Source: CADCTM01 sp049671305
Lineage (GTDB): Bacteria > Cyanobacteriota > Cyanobacteriia > Cyanobacteriales > Coleofasciculaceae
Direction: 5' to 3'
Length of the DNA: 64,000 nt
Assembly: GCA_049671305.1 (NCBI GenBank)
Contig: JBATUR010000039.1
Location: 1 to 64,000 of the forward strand
Positions within the stretch are counted from its first letter, which is position 1. Every line of letters starts with the position of its first letter. Both the position numbers and the translations under genes were made by a program. The notes under the pieces were generated by a model, which was given only the letters and a program-made list of their open reading frames with translations, did no database searches and was not told the origin of the DNA. Shown here one piece after another: positions 35,997-45,930 of this stretch.

Positions 35997-38333
35997 ATGA
36001 TTATAGAAGACGAAGAACTACGCAATCTTTATAAAGCAGCCAGTACTGAACACATACAAAATATTGAATCTGGATTGCTACATTTAGAAAATAATCCGCA
36101 AGACCAAGTTACATTAGAGCAATTATTGCGAGAAATGCACTCGCTTAAAGGTGATTCTCGAATGTTGGGAGTCAAAGATGTCGAAACACTTACCCACCAA
36201 CTTGAAGAAATTATCGGTACAGTGAAGCGGGGAAAAATACTTTCTTCTCAACTATTAAACTATCTATATCAAGGAATAGATGCGATTCGCAAAATTGCTA
36301 CCGAAGCTGTTGGTGGAAAACCAGCAAATATCAGCGTTTTTCATATTTTGGCGCAACTCATGGGTGCTGATTCTGGTGAGGAATTACCAGAAAATATGGC
36401 TGATTTGTCGGAAATTGAGCCGCCAACATTATCTACTGAATTATTAACAACTGAGCAAAAGGAAGCTAATGAAATTGGCGTTGCTGAAGTAGGAGAAATT
36501 ACAGGCACAAACGGGGTAGGTACGGAGACACCACCCCTACAGCAACGCCTCACGCCGATTAATGATTACCAAATTGATACGATCCGTGTTGATGCCCTCA
36601 AGCTGGATAAGTTACTAACTCAAGCTAGCGAACTAATCGTTACAAAAGGTCATATTGCCAACAGAGTTGCTGATATTGAGGAAATCATGACTTTTTTGGC
36701 AGAGTGGAGTCAAGAATTTTCATTGCAGCGCCCCTTTGATGAGCCAGCAAGGCAGTTGCAGACGCCTGAACCGCAAAATTTACCTAACCTAATGGCAAGC
36801 TTCTCAACCCTGGGCAGCTTGCTGAATCGACTCCGCAGTAAAACGGATGAAGATAGCGCCAAACTGGAAACTGTTGCTAATGAACTCCAATCAGGCATTC
36901 ACGCCTTAAGATTGCTGCCGTTTTCCACTATTTTTAACCTTTTTCCCCGCACTGTGCGAGATTTAGCCCAACAGCAAGGCAAAGAAGTCAATCTGCAAAT
37001 TGAAGGAGGTGATAACAGCGTAGATAAACGAATTCTCGAAGAAATGAAAGATCCGTTGTTGCATTTACTCAGAAATGCCATCGATCATGGCATTGAAACA
37101 CCCCAAGAGCGTCAAAGTCTTGGCAAACCGCCCATTGCCACAATTCGCTTGCGGGGTTATCAAGTCGGCAACACTGTCAGTATTGAAGTCAGAGATGATG
37201 GGCGCGGTTTGGATGTGGAAGCCATTAAACAGTCAGCGCTGCGTCGCGGCATTTGCTCGGATGCAGAATTAGCTCAGATGTCAACTGCCCAAATTCAGGC
37301 ATTAATCTTTGCACCAGGATTTTCCACCCGTACCAATGTAACGGAAATTTCCGGCAGGGGAGTTGGGTTAGATGTGGTGCATGATCACGTTGAGCGCCTC
37401 AATGGTAATATCCATCTGGAATTTACGCCCCACAATGGCTGTTTATTTAGGATTACCTTAAATAGCTCTCTTTCTAGCATCGATGCTTTAATTTTGCGCG
37501 TGCAGTCTCATCCTTATGCGCTGCCTGTGGCATTTGTGGAATCGATGCTCTTAGTTTCCCCCCAAGAAGTCTTATACACTGAGGCGGCGTTGGGAGGAGG
37601 CAGCCAGACGCTTGAGTTTCAGGGTGAATCTGTCTCTGTGGCATGGCTTGCGGATTTATTAGGCTTGCCTCTGAATGTGCCGACATCTACCAAAGCTTTG
37701 CACACTGCTTCAAAAACTATACATTGCTTGATTTTACGCATTGGCAGTGAGCGTTTGGCACTGTTGGTTGATGAAATTGTAGAGCAACAAGATATTGTTT
37801 TGCGATCGCAAAGTCAATTACTACTGCGAGTTAAAAATATTTCTGGTGCAACGATTTTGGGTACTGGCGAAGTCTGCATGGTACTAAATCCCACAGACTT
37901 ATTCAAGTCGGCATCCAAAGTTGTTGTTTCTGTCACGGTGCAAGAATTAGCACGGGCAACAGAAATTAAACTCAAAATTCTCTTAGTTGAAGATTCAATT
38001 CCAATTCGTACTCAAATGAAGCGAATTTTGCAAGCTGCGGGTTATGAAGTGACGACGGCGGTAGATGGAGAAGACGGCTTCAACAAGCTGGTAGATGATC
38101 GCTTTGTTGCCGTTGTTTCAGATGTGCAAATGCCGAATTTGTCGGGATTGGAATTGGTTAGCAAAATGCGTCAATTCCCAGAATATCAAGATTTGCCTGT
38201 AATTCTCGTCACCACCTTGGCAACAGAAACAGACAAAATTCAGGGGCAGCAAGCTGGCGCAAATGCCTACATTACTAAGGGTGATTTTGAGCAGGGTGTT
38301 TTGTTAGAAACATTAAGGAGTTTGATTAAATGA
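35997..38333 (+). CDS. CheA-type hybrid histidine kinase
   Basis: 778 aa from the ATG at 35997 (a TTG six nt earlier is also in frame; neither has a clear ribosome site). Domains in order: HPt with phospho-His48 (MHSLKGDSRMLG), dimer helices (190-320), HATPase (LLRNAIDHGIETP, DDGRGLD, SGRGVGLDVV), CheW (about 490-640) and a C-terminal receiver (LLVEDSIPIRTQ, VSDVQMPNLSG). The fused receiver may act as phosphate sink or output. The 3' end overlaps cheB by 4 nt. Confidence 0.93.
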   Translation: MIIEDEELRNLYKAASTEHIQNIESGLLHLENNPQDQVTLEQLLREMHSLKGDSRMLGVKDVETLTHQLEEIIGTVKRGKILSSQLLNYLYQGIDAIRKIATEAVGGKPANISVFHILAQLMGADSGEELPENMADLSEIEPPTLSTELLTTEQKEANEIGVAEVGEITGTNGVGTETPPLQQRLTPINDYQIDTIRVDALKLDKLLTQASELIVTKGHIANRVADIEEIMTFLAEWSQEFSLQRPFDEPARQLQTPEPQNLPNLMASFSTLGSLLNRLRSKTDEDSAKLETVANELQSGIHALRLLPFSTIFNLFPRTVRDLAQQQGKEVNLQIEGGDNSVDKRILEEMKDPLLHLLRNAIDHGIETPQERQSLGKPPIATIRLRGYQVGNTVSIEVRDDGRGLDVEAIKQSALRRGICSDAELAQMSTAQIQALIFAPGFSTRTNVTEISGRGVGLDVVHDHVERLNGNIHLEFTPHNGCLFRITLNSSLSSIDALILRVQSHPYALPVAFVESMLLVSPQEVLYTEAALGGGSQTLEFQGESVSVAWLADLLGLPLNVPTSTKALHTASKTIHCLILRIGSERLALLVDEIVEQQDIVLRSQSQLLLRVKNISGATILGTGEVCMVLNPTDLFKSASKVVVSVTVQELARATEIKLKILLVEDSIPIRTQMKRILQAAGYEVTTAVDGEDGFNKLVDDRFVAVVSDVQMPNLSGLELVSKMRQFPEYQDLPVILVTTLATETDKIQGQQAGANAYITKGDFEQGVLLETLRSLIK

Positions 38334-39379
38334 CAACGAATAAAGTGGTTTTGGTGGAAGATTCTCCGGTTGCTTTGGAAATTTTGCAACGCTTACTTAA
38401 TTCTTCTCCAGAAGTTGATGTTGTTGGGGTAGCGCGAGATGGTATTGAAGGTTTGGAGGTAATTACTCGTACACGCCCCGATGTAATTTGTACCGACTTA
38501 TTGATGGAAAATATGGATGGTTTGGAATTAACAAAACGGGTGATGGCGGCTGATCCACGACCAATTTTAGTGATTAGTAATTTTGTCCGCAAAACCGATG
38601 TTGATAATGTGTTTCGTCTCTTACAAGCGGGTGCGGCTGATGTTTTTCCCAAACCGATGACTGATTCACCAACAGATTATGAAAAGCTCAGAAATGCACT
38701 GGTGACGAAGATTAAGGTGCTCTCTAATATGAAAGTCAGCCAAAGACGCCAACAACTGCCCACAACTACTCCTAAATCAGCAAACCCCGGTCGATTTTCA
38801 GCACAAGGAATAATGACCAATGTGAGCCGTCTAAAAATCATCACAATCGGGGCTTCTACGGGCGCTCTGCCTGCAATTCAGAAAATTTTGAGTCAACTAC
38901 CCTCAAATTTTCCCCTACCGATTATTTGCACTGTACACGTTAGTCAGGGAGTTTTATCAGGTTTAGTTAATTGGTTGTCTGCTGAGTGTGCTTTAACGGC
39001 AAAAATTGCCGAAGTTGGTGAGTTTCCTTTACCAGGAGTTGTTTATTTTGCACCTGATAAATATAACCTGGAATTAGACTCAAACGGCAAGTTTCTTTAT
39101 ACAAATTGTCCCACAGATAGTAAACATTGTCCTTCAATTACTGTCACTTTCCAATCACTTGCTCGCTGCTATGGTAAGGCAACGGCTGGGATATTATTAA
39201 CCGGAATTGGTCGTGATGGTGCAGAAGGTTTATCTAGTATTGCTAGCGCTGGCGGGCTGACAATTGGGCAAGATGGGGCGTTTGGTATGGTCAAAGAAGC
39301 GATCGCTCTTAATGCTGTGCAACAACTGCTGGCTATTGAGCAGATTGCCCCCTTCTTACTGGATACTATATCGCAATAA
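38330..39379 (+). CDS. cheB: Chemotaxis glutamate methylesterase
   Basis: 349 aa. N-terminal receiver (VVLVEDSPVALEI, TDLLMENMDGLEL) and C-terminal methylesterase (about 160-345) with the triad Ser in GASTGALPA, His in CTVHVSQG and Asp in GIGRDGAEG. It would demethylate or deamidate receptor glutamates. No CheR methyltransferase gene lies beside it or anywhere in the window, and the classical tax operons of model cyanobacteria lack CheB. It is translationally coupled to cheA by a 4-nt overlap and is the last gene of the operon. Confidence 0.93.
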   Translation: MTTNKVVLVEDSPVALEILQRLLNSSPEVDVVGVARDGIEGLEVITRTRPDVICTDLLMENMDGLELTKRVMAADPRPILVISNFVRKTDVDNVFRLLQAGAADVFPKPMTDSPTDYEKLRNALVTKIKVLSNMKVSQRRQQLPTTTPKSANPGRFSAQGIMTNVSRLKIITIGASTGALPAIQKILSQLPSNFPLPIICTVHVSQGVLSGLVNWLSAECALTAKIAEVGEFPLPGVVYFAPDKYNLELDSNGKFLYTNCPTDSKHCPSITVTFQSLARCYGKATAGILLTGIGRDGAEGLSSIASAGGLTIGQDGAFGMVKEAIALNAVQQLLAIEQIAPFLLDTISQ

Positions 39380-39390
39380 TTTCTGTATAT

Positions 39391-39443
39391 AGGGTTAATT
39401 CCCCGTGCTTACCCCGACTGGGTGAACACGGGGAATTAACCCT
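39391..39443. terminator. Long hairpin between convergent cheB and mnmA
   Basis: Two 17-nt arms, AGGGTTAATTCCCCGTG and its exact complement, flank a 19-nt loop that has its own ACCC/GGGT pairing. There is no T-run on either side. It probably ends both convergent transcripts, or is a repeat-family copy. Confidence 0.7.
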
Positions 39444-39450
39444 AGGAAAC

Positions 39451-40506
39451 CTAATCATTTACCGCAATAATGCCACCGCCTAACAGCACATCGCCGTCAT
39501 ACCACACCGCCGCTTGCCCTGGTGTTACCCCAAACTGCGGGTCATCAAAAATTAACTCAACTGCGTCGCCTTCTACAGGGATAATTGTCGCAGGTACAGC
39601 TTTTGAACGATAACGGACTTGCACTGATGCCCGAATTGGTGCAGTAGGTTCACAAATCGAAACCCAGTTAACTCTTTCTACACTACATTTGGCATCTGAA
39701 GCACTGTCGCGGCTACCAACAATGACGCGGTTACGCCCCACATCCAAACCAACTACATATAATGGTTCTGCTGCAGCAATACCGATGCCTTTTCGCTGCC
39801 CAATTGTGTAATGGTGGATGCCTTGATGCTGCCCTAAAACTTTGCCGCTTGAGTCCACAATATCCCCTGTTGTTGGGGCAATATATTTATCAAGAAATGT
39901 CCGCATCGAACCATGAGATTCGACTAAGCATAAGTCCTGACTTTCTGGCTTATCTGCAGTCGATAAGTTGTATTGTTGTGCAAGGCGGCGGGTTTCGGTT
40001 TTTGCTAATTCTCCCAAAGGAAAGATTGAACCTGCCAATAAGTCTTGAGTTAGGTCATACAAAAAGTAAGATTGGTCTTTTGTCGAGTCCACTGCTCGCA
40101 GTAATTGATAACGGTTATTTGCCGCATCGTAATTAATTCTGGCATAGTGACCTGTGGCAATTTTATCAATGCCTAATTCCTGCCGGGAATAATGCAGCAT
40201 TGGACCAAACTTGACTTCTTTATTACACTGAGAACAAGGCAGGGGTGTAATGCCTGCTTGATAACCAGAAACCAAATAATCAATAATACTTGCTTGAAAA
40301 ACTTCCCGACTATCAACAATATGGTGGGGAATGCCAAGTTGTTCACAAATTGTCGCCGCATCAACCATCCCCTCAGAACAACATTGACCTTTCCCTTTCA
40401 TTAACCAAAGGGTAAGACCAACGACTTCGTAGCCTTGATGATGGAGGGTGGCGGCGGCAACGGAACTGTCTACCCCACCGGAAAGACCGACGACAACTCT
40501 GTTCAT
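39451..40506 (-). CDS. mnmA: tRNA-specific 2-thiouridylase
   Basis: 351 aa. Thiolates U34 of tRNA-Lys, -Glu and -Gln. PP-loop GLSGGVDSS (7-15), catalytic Cys94 in CNKEVKF and the second Cys193 in SQDLCLVE, matching the Cys pair of the E. coli enzyme. C-terminal barrel as usual (GQRKGIGIA, PGQAAVWYDGD). Length is normal. Separate from its neighbours; a long hairpin lies downstream. Confidence 0.96.
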   Translation of the reverse strand: MNRVVVGLSGGVDSSVAAATLHHQGYEVVGLTLWLMKGKGQCCSEGMVDAATICEQLGIPHHIVDSREVFQASIIDYLVSGYQAGITPLPCSQCNKEVKFGPMLHYSRQELGIDKIATGHYARINYDAANNRYQLLRAVDSTKDQSYFLYDLTQDLLAGSIFPLGELAKTETRRLAQQYNLSTADKPESQDLCLVESHGSMRTFLDKYIAPTTGDIVDSSGKVLGQHQGIHHYTIGQRKGIGIAAAEPLYVVGLDVGRNRVIVGSRDSASDAKCSVERVNWVSICEPTAPIRASVQVRYRSKAVPATIIPVEGDAVELIFDDPQFGVTPGQAAVWYDGDVLLGGGIIAVND

Positions 40507-40628
40507 GAAATCACACGTAGTATGCTTGAAATACGTCTTTCTTTAGGCTAACATTTATCGAGCAACATCGTACCTAATATTTAGATACACACCGAATTAT
40601 CAAGCAATTTGTCAATTAAGATAGACGA

Positions 40629-42638
40629 TTAACTTTGTTGACTTGCTTTGTAAAAGATTTTTTTAAACTCAATATGCTCTTGAGGATTTCCCACTGCCAA
40701 TAAGCGATCGCCAACTTCAATGCTCACTTCTCCCGTTGGATAACGATGCAGTCGCTTTTGACGCTCAATTGCCATAATGGCGACTCCAGTTAAACGGCGG
40801 ATATTAGCTTCAGCAAGGCTTTGCCCCACCAAAGGCGAATCCTCATCGAGGACATACCAATGACGTTGTAATCCTTCCGTCGCTGCCTCCAAGTCAGCCG
40901 CTCCCCAATACTCTGCCCGTTCTGGTATGATATCTCGATAGCGTCCGGTACGATAGCGATTCACAACTTGGTTCACCTCATAAGTCCCATCTCCCAGTTT
41001 CAAAAGCATATGCGCCCCCATCTCTAAAGAAGCTTCAAATTCAGGCTGCACAACCTCTTTAGCACCCAGTTGATACAACACATCAATTTCGTCTTTGCCA
41101 TGCGCCCGCACGGTAATATCCAAGTCTGGCACTAAGCTTAAGGCACGTTTTAGAGTTAATCTAGTTGCCAGCGGATCAGGAAGTGCGATCGCCATTGCTT
41201 TAGCTTTATGTAGATTAGCTTTTTCCAAAACTAACTCGCTAGCAGCATCACCAAACAGATAGGGAATTTGGCGTTCTTGTAAGGTTCGCAGAGTCGCTTC
41301 ATTGTTGTCAATAGCCAGAATTTTGTAGCCCTGAAAATAGAGCATTCGCACCAAAGTTTGCCCGACTCTGCCATATCCTGCAACTACTACATGATCAGCA
41401 AGTTCTTCCTCTATGCCAATTAAACGCGGCGGGTGAGTTAACTTTAATCTAGAACTAATTCGGGGAAAGCTTTCTAGCCACGTTAGCAGATACGGCGTTG
41501 CTTTGAGCAAAAATGGCGTAATCAACAGCGTGGCAGCCGTTGCACCCACTGTCAAGCCATAAAGTTTGGCTGAGAATATTCCAGTTGTTTGGGCGACGCC
41601 TGCCAACACAAAGGAGAATTCCCCAATTTGGTTGATGCCCAAACCTACGGTTAGTGCGGTTTTGAGGGGATAGCCAAATATTCTGACAATCAGGATAACA
41701 ATTGCTGCTTTACCGATCATCACTACGGTAACTAGTCCAATTAGTACACCGATATTGGCAAAGAGAAAGCCCGGATCGATTAATAGCCCAATTGAGGCAA
41801 AAAACAGCGTAGCAAAGATATCTCGCATCGGCAAAACGCGATCAAGGGCATGATCTGCATATTCCACGTTGGAAATCATCAACCCTGCCACAAATGCGCC
41901 CATAGCAATGCCCAAACCAATGAATGAGGTAAACAGGGCAATTCCTAAACAAAGCACCACAATTCCCAGCAGAAATAACTCCTGAGAACGTGTTTGGGCA
42001 AGCAAGCGGATTAAATAGGGAATTAGCCATTTTCCGGCTAAAACTGCTCCAGCGAGAAATAAAACGGCTTTGAGTAGGGCAATGAATACGGCAATTCCGA
42101 TCGCATTCGGTGGCAAAGTTAGTGCCGGAAGTACTGCAAGCATGAGTCCTAAGCTCAAATCTTGCATAATTAACATTGCTAGCATAATCTGTCCGTGGCT
42201 AGTTTGCACCTCATTGCGTTCAATTAAGCTTTTGAGGACAACTGCGGTGGAGGAAAAAGAAAGCACTGCGCCTAAGAATACTGCTGTGGGGAAAGTATCA
42301 ACCCAACCTGTTAGATAAGCTAGTCCTCCTCCTAATAGAATGGTGAGCAGGATTTGCAGTGTGCCGCCTCCTAATGCGATCGTTTTTACCCGCAACAAAT
42401 CTTTGAGGGAAAACTCTACACCCAAGGCAAATAGTAACAGCGCTACCCCAACTTCTGATAGTACCTGAATATCACCTTCCAAGGCGATTAATTTTAAGCC
42501 AGCAGGACCAATTATCGCGCCGCCTAGTAAGTATCCCAATAACACTGGTTGCCCCAGACGACTTGCTAGATATCCTCCTGTTGTGGCGGCACCCAGCACC
42601 GTTACCATCTCGACAATTAGTGTCAATTCTCCAGCCAT
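40629..42638 (-). CDS. CPA2-family cation:proton antiporter with TrkA domains
   Basis: 669 aa. About 12 membrane segments in residues 1-385 (LGYLLGGAIIGPAGL, FALGVEFSL, GLGINQIGEFSF), then a Rossmann RCK-N domain (VVVAGYGRVGQTLV, about 415) and an RCK-C domain (about 585-665). The layout is KefB/KefC-like: monovalent cation/H+ exchange gated by a cytoplasmic nucleotide-binding domain. The ion cannot be decided. It follows the slipin gene by 111 nt on the same strand. Confidence 0.92.
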   Translation of the reverse strand: MAGELTLIVEMVTVLGAATTGGYLASRLGQPVLLGYLLGGAIIGPAGLKLIALEGDIQVLSEVGVALLLFALGVEFSLKDLLRVKTIALGGGTLQILLTILLGGGLAYLTGWVDTFPTAVFLGAVLSFSSTAVVLKSLIERNEVQTSHGQIMLAMLIMQDLSLGLMLAVLPALTLPPNAIGIAVFIALLKAVLFLAGAVLAGKWLIPYLIRLLAQTRSQELFLLGIVVLCLGIALFTSFIGLGIAMGAFVAGLMISNVEYADHALDRVLPMRDIFATLFFASIGLLIDPGFLFANIGVLIGLVTVVMIGKAAIVILIVRIFGYPLKTALTVGLGINQIGEFSFVLAGVAQTTGIFSAKLYGLTVGATAATLLITPFLLKATPYLLTWLESFPRISSRLKLTHPPRLIGIEEELADHVVVAGYGRVGQTLVRMLYFQGYKILAIDNNEATLRTLQERQIPYLFGDAASELVLEKANLHKAKAMAIALPDPLATRLTLKRALSLVPDLDITVRAHGKDEIDVLYQLGAKEVVQPEFEASLEMGAHMLLKLGDGTYEVNQVVNRYRTGRYRDIIPERAEYWGAADLEAATEGLQRHWYVLDEDSPLVGQSLAEANIRRLTGVAIMAIERQKRLHRYPTGEVSIEVGDRLLAVGNPQEHIEFKKIFYKASQQS

Positions 42639-42749
42639 TTATGATCTTCCTTGCGGTAGTTACTCAAGCTTATAGACTTGAGGTACGACTGGCAGTATTG
42701 TTAAAAACTTAGTTGAAAATTCATCAGGTGTTTATTTATTTATCGTTAT

Positions 42750-43619
42750 CTAAATTTCTGGCTTTTTGATAGGTTGTGGATTAAAAGGAATTGGTTGATC
42801 AACTGGTTCAACATTATTAATCATACCATTGGTTGGTGTTGGTTGTGCTTGTGGCTTATTGTTATTAGCAAGAACATCCGTCCATTGTCGGGCTAAATTG
42901 GTGAAATCTGACGGCAACATAATCAACGTTGTCGTGTTATTTTCCGCCCCAATTTCCGTTAGCATTTGCAACCTTCTTAATTCCAAAGCAACAGGATTAT
43001 CGACAATTAATTTAGAAGCTTCTGATAATTTAATCGAGGCTTCTTGTTCAGCAGAAGCTTTAATAATTCGGGCACGTTTTTCTCGAATTGCTTCCGCTTC
43101 TTTTGCCATTGCCCGTTGCATACTACCGGGAATTTCGACATCTTTCATTTCTACTCGTTCAATAACAACGCCCCAAGGTTCGGTGACTTCATCAACAATT
43201 TCTTGAACTTTGAGGTTAATTTTGTCACGGTTTTGGAGAACATCATCAAGGATGTTTTGTCCAACAACGTTTCGTAAAGTTGTCAAGGCAGTTTGATAAA
43301 CAGCAAAGTTATAATTTTCAACCTTATTAATTGCTTTGGAAGGGTCAAGTAATCGGTAGTATAAAACCGCATTTACTTTAATTGTGACACCATCAGCGGT
43401 AATTGTTTCTTGTGGCTCAATATTAACGGTTTTGGTACGAATATCAACCTGGCTTTTTTGCTCTAATATCGGCATAACCCAGTACATTCCAGGTCCTCTA
43501 AGACCTTTCAATCTTCCTAAACGAAAGATGACGCCTCGCTCATATTCGCGGTCAACTTTTAAGCCAGAAAATCCTAAAATTGCGGCTAAAATTAAAAAAG
43601 TGCTAATCAGGGGACTCAT
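42750..43619 (-). CDS. Slipin / stomatin-like SPFH protein
   Basis: 289 aa. One N-terminal membrane segment (2-20), then an SPFH domain (about 22-190: EYERGVIFRLGRLKGLRGPG, TITADGVTIKVNAVLYYR) and a charged helix (MAKEAEAIREKRARIIKA). The Pro-rich tail has NPQPIKKP. Such proteins form oligomers on membrane microdomains. No NfeD partner gene is adjacent. It is upstream of the antiporter gene on the same strand. Confidence 0.93.
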   Translation of the reverse strand: MSPLISTFLILAAILGFSGLKVDREYERGVIFRLGRLKGLRGPGMYWVMPILEQKSQVDIRTKTVNIEPQETITADGVTIKVNAVLYYRLLDPSKAINKVENYNFAVYQTALTTLRNVVGQNILDDVLQNRDKINLKVQEIVDEVTEPWGVVIERVEMKDVEIPGSMQRAMAKEAEAIREKRARIIKASAEQEASIKLSEASKLIVDNPVALELRRLQMLTEIGAENNTTTLIMLPSDFTNLARQWTDVLANNNKPQAQPTPTNGMINNVEPVDQPIPFNPQPIKKPEI

Positions 43620-43999
43620 AATTTTTTGTTGAATTTAGATATCTCTATTTTAGGCTAGGCGATCTGGGTGGTAGCGAGTCATCACAGCCAGTTAGTCTTA
43701 TATGCTTGCTGCCGCTTCATTGCACAGTGCCTGAAAACTGGAAACATCTAAGGGCAGTTGACCGCCTGAGTCCAAAGAGGAACATATAGAAAAGGCGATC
43801 GCATTTATTTTGGCAGATGTAAAGCGAGTGCATTAATGACTCAACTGAATTTTGAACACCAGGAGATAAGCTTATCTGTTGCTGCCCCAACCCAGAAACC
43901 AAACCGTAGAATGTTCCGGCTGAACGGTTGCAATAATCTTTAACTCAGCACTAATGGCTCACTTCAATCCGCTGCACCGCAATATTATGTATCTGGTGC
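43620..43999. other. Intergenic gap, 380 nt
   Basis: It lies between the slipin and EcsC genes and contains one HIP1 site. A 61-codon minus-strand frame inside has no protein-like features. Nothing else is seen. Confidence 0.5.
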
Positions 44000-44632
44000 T
44001 TAAACAAACACTTTTTTCGCTGTTTTTCCACAACTATTTACAAAGAGACCATCAAAAGTGCCTCCAACGAAACCTCCTACTAAAGGCACCATTTTCATAA
44101 GATTAACTACGCCTTTCTCACCAGCTTTTGTAATTAACCGAAAACCGATTTTCTTGTTGATTTCAATCAGAACCTTACCAGGTATCTGCTTGATCAGGTT
44201 TTGACACAGCTTTGTACTGATCGTGATGCCTGCGGTTTTAAGGATCTCCTCCCCTGCTTCACCAATTAAACATAACAAAACCATTGTTCTTACCTGTTCA
44301 GAATGAATATCATATCCACGAAGGTGAGCTATTGCAGCCGCAGTGTTGGCTCCAAGTGCATAGGATGCAGCTAAACCTGCTGGAATGGTAATGGGCATTG
44401 CAGCAATGCCGCCTAACCCAGTAATAAAACCTGTGCCAGTAGCATATGTAGTTCTCCACGCAATAACTGAATCAATGGCATCTTCAACACTAGCTGCATT
44501 ACTCAAATGGTCTGCTGCGACTTCCTCCGCAGATGGCAGAACTCCTAACCCATTAATTCCGCAATCAGCGATCCACTCAAGAGTTGACCGGATGAGATTA
44601 CTGTTATCATCACTTGCGCTAGCTGAAACCAT
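44000..44632 (-). CDS. EcsC-family protein
   Basis: 210 aa. EcsC-like protein with small-residue-rich hydrophobic helices (TGLGGIAAMPITIPAGLAASYALGANTAAAIA cut across about 70-100) and MVPLVGGFVGGTFD near the C-terminus. The role of EcsC is unclear; in Bacillus it lies beside an ABC transporter, but no transporter is here. The gene is isolated between two long non-coding stretches. Confidence 0.8.
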   Translation of the reverse strand: MVSASASDDNSNLIRSTLEWIADCGINGLGVLPSAEEVAADHLSNAASVEDAIDSVIAWRTTYATGTGFITGLGGIAAMPITIPAGLAASYALGANTAAAIAHLRGYDIHSEQVRTMVLLCLIGEAGEEILKTAGITISTKLCQNLIKQIPGKVLIEINKKIGFRLITKAGEKGVVNLMKMVPLVGGFVGGTFDGLFVNSCGKTAKKVFV

Positions 44633-45268
44633 AAAATTTAAGTTGTGTAGGTTATTTCATCTTTTTTATCTCTAGATCCCTTAAAAAGACCACTGTAATA
44701 CTTCTACTTCATTGAAAATTTATAGATGGGTTTCATCAGCCTTTGTATCAAAAAGATAACTTTAAAACTACTGTCATCGCCTACAGACAAAAACACACAA
44801 CTATTATTATATTGAAACTTTCCGTATAACACCACAAAATAGGTGATTAGGCAGGATAATTCTGCATAAAACCCCAGATTTAAGTACTTAGATAAATTAT
44901 TTCCGTATAATATGCTGCTGGAGGTAGATAGTCTACATCTTTTCAGAACCCCTACGGAGATAAACAGACGTACTATTAGGGACATGGTATCTCTGCTCAT
45001 CTCTTATGCAGCCGCTTCCAAAGAAGTTGTTAGATCCTGCCCTGAAGCACTATAGCTGCTTGTCTCATTTATGGCTGGGGTATCTGGTTTCCGATTACTT
45101 TAAACTACTATTAATACTTTTTATAAAACCCCTTTGAGAGCTTCGAGGATAGATTAAACTAGAGCAAAAATGGCAGACTTCAGCCTAAAGCGTTTAGCCG
45201 CCATCTCAAAAGTTATCAAATAAACTCTATAAAAGTTGGTTAAAGAGGCTTTTAGTATAATGCCGCTA
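44633..45268. other. Intergenic gap, 636 nt
   Basis: No supported gene. A 98-codon frame (44704-45000, minus) lacks a ribosome site and any family resemblance. The stretch may be decayed sequence, but no recognisable fragment is left. Confidence 0.5.
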
Positions 45269-45862
45269 TCAAAGATTAAAAATAGAAGCAAGATCCAAAA
45301 CAAATCCTGGTAGTATAGATTCTCCTGATAAAGTAGCTGTCTTTTGTTGATTTGAGAAATTAATAATTTCTACATCTTGATTTTGGCGATAAATTTCCAC
45401 TCTTGGAGTTTGAGGATCAATTAACCAACCTAAGCGTAAGCCGTTATCGATATAATCGAGCATTTTACTTTGTAGTTTTGCTATATCAGTTTCAGAACGT
45501 AGTTCAATAGCAAAATCTGGACATAAAGGCGGAAATTTGCGCTTATCTTCTGGCGATAAAGCTTCCCAGCGTTCCTTAATTATCCAAGCAACATCAGGCG
45601 AACGCTTGGCGCCATTTGGTAATCTAAAGATGGTGGAGGAGTCAAAGACATAACCTAGTTTTGTTTGACGATTCCAGATGACTACATCGGCATTTAAATC
45701 GGAATTTCTAATACCACTTTCTCCACCTGTTGGAGGCATAATAATCAATTCTCCTTTCGCGGTTAGTTCCAGGCGCCATTCTTCATTTGCTGTACTTAGT
45801 TGATAGAATTGCTCATCGGTTAGAGCGATATTTTGCGGAATTTGTAGGGTGATAGTTTCCAT
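45269..45862 (-). CDS. Uma2-family (DUF820) putative endonuclease
   Basis: 197 aa. Uma2/DUF820 signature of PD-(D/E)XK nuclease fold: SPDVAWI (about 88-94), CPDFAIELRSETD (about 113-125), GWLIDPQTPRVEIYR. The family is greatly expanded in cyanobacteria and its biological role is unproved; it often sits in plastic genome regions. A palindrome separates it from acs downstream. Confidence 0.9.
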   Translation of the reverse strand: METITLQIPQNIALTDEQFYQLSTANEEWRLELTAKGELIIMPPTGGESGIRNSDLNADVVIWNRQTKLGYVFDSSTIFRLPNGAKRSPDVAWIIKERWEALSPEDKRKFPPLCPDFAIELRSETDIAKLQSKMLDYIDNGLRLGWLIDPQTPRVEIYRQNQDVEIINFSNQQKTATLSGESILPGFVLDLASIFNL

Positions 45863-45895
45863 ATTTATCTACTTATATTTATCGAGAAACTAATA

Positions 45896-45917
45896 GGGGT
45901 GATTGATCAATCACCCC
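45896..45917. repeat. 22-bp perfect palindrome
   Basis: GGGGTGATTGA followed by its exact complement, located 14 nt after the acs stop codon and 33 nt before the Uma2 start. It may serve as terminator hairpin for acs; no T-run is present. Confidence 0.6.
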
Positions 45918-45930
45918 CACCATATCCCAA

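Noticed and set aside
44704..45000. 98-codon minus-strand frame
   Set aside because: No ribosome site and unusual composition; no similarity to any family I know.
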